A stretch of 6,303 bases of DNA from Candidatus Pacearchaeota archaeon. Lineage in GTDB: Archaea; Nanobdellota; Nanobdellia; Pacearchaeales; GW2011-AR1. Location: the NCBI GenBank assembly GCA_002688335.1, contig NZCQ01000047.1, forward strand, positions 1-6,303, in the 5' to 3' direction. Both the position numbers and the translations under genes were made by a program. The notes under the pieces are model-generated. The model had not been told where the DNA came from and made no database searches. It saw only the letters and a program-made list of their open reading frames with translations. Positions 6,169 through 6,303 of this stretch are shown here, piece after piece (positions within the stretch are counted from its first letter, which is position 1; every line of letters begins with the position of its first letter).

Positions 6169-6303
6169 TCAGGAGTTGAAGTCTTCGGAAATGTCAATTA
6201 TGCAAGGTTCTCTTAAAGTAAACTTTTGCGTTTTACACTTAATTTGCTGCAAAAGTTTCCTGCCTGAACTTTTGTTGAATCCCCTTGTAAACTCCCAAAG
6301 TCC
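6169..6303 (-). CDS. Possible 3' end of a convergent gene (partial)
   Basis: The minus strand is open from the window edge to a TGA at 6171-6169, giving 44 codons ending REPCIIDISEDFNS. I do not recognise it. The support is indirect. The genes to the left are G-rich and C-poor on the + strand, but here the pattern flips (in 6261-6303 about 13 C against 6 G), so the minus strand is purine-rich as expected for coding in this genome. Other frames are also partly open, and the repeat arms at 6220-6274 lie within it, so it could be non-coding. Confidence 0.35.
   Translation of the reverse strand, partial: GLWEFTRGFNKSSGRKLLQQIKCKTQKFTLREPCIIDISEDFNS
6220..6274. repeat. Inverted repeat with a third arm copy (AACTTTTG / CAAAAGTT / AACTTTTG)
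   Basis: AAACTTTTGC (6220-6229) and GCAAAAGTTT (6249-6258) form a perfect 10-bp inverted repeat with a 19-nt loop. A second AACTTTTG (6267-6274) can pair with the same middle arm (6250-6257) around a 9-nt loop. Two mutually exclusive hairpins are thus possible. The function is unknown; if the minus strand is coding here, the repeat lies inside that gene. Confidence 0.5.

Noticed and set aside
6136..6216. Short + strand reading frame of 26 codons
   Set aside because: Its ATG lies in the hairpin loop, it has no ribosome binding site, and the C-rich composition argues against + strand coding.
1..6303. CRISPR array, tRNA or rRNA genes
   Set aside because: No regularly spaced direct repeats, no tRNA-like cloverleaf and no rRNA-like conserved stretch were seen on either strand.

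Overview
The window looks like a piece of a small-genome archaeon, most likely of the DPANN / Nanoarchaeota-type lineages. This is an inference from four things seen in the sequence: very AT-rich and C-poor coding strands, archaeal promoter elements (a TATA box about 26 bp before the inferred start), a pilin of the QVWVETAIYTLVGL type, and a TadA/VirB11/GspE-like secretion ATPase of the archaeal kind. The sequence does not fix the species.

Layout, all main genes on the + strand. (1) 4-1443 is a 479-residue soluble, cysteine-free protein of unknown function, possibly cut by the window edge. Its C-terminal half faintly resembles a degenerate AAA+ module. (2) 1436-2017 is a type IV pilin-like protein that overlaps gene 1 by 8 nt, so the two form one translational unit. 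(3) 2058-2504 and 2494-3075 are an overlapping pair, a HEPN-domain protein and a winged-HTH plus minimal nucleotidyltransferase (MNT) protein. This is the architecture of a HEPN/MNT toxin-antitoxin-like module. Its own promoter lies inside a 30-bp near-perfect palindrome that reaches exactly to the start codon. (4) 3145-6120 is the secretion/pilus ATPase with its own TATA box and Shine-Dalgarno. It is interrupted by a complete 482-residue LAGLIDADG intein (4018-5463) inserted inside the Asp box, so the enzyme can work only after protein splicing. (5) 6121-6303 holds a two-part hairpin over the ATPase stop codon, repeated AACTTTTG arms, and probably the 3' end of a convergent gene on the - strand.

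Working together: the pilin and the ATPase are natural partners in an archaeal type IV pilus-like or secretion machine, but no membrane platform (TadC/PilC-like) or prepilin peptidase gene lies in the window. The HEPN/HTH-MNT pair sits between them as a separately controlled unit. The palindrome over its promoter, together with the HTH on the putative antitoxin, suggests autoregulation. The most distinctive points are the operator-promoter architecture, the position and codon use of the intein, the GC-rich TCG-codon patch confined to the pilin leader peptide, and the possible catalytically dead AAA+ fold in gene 1.
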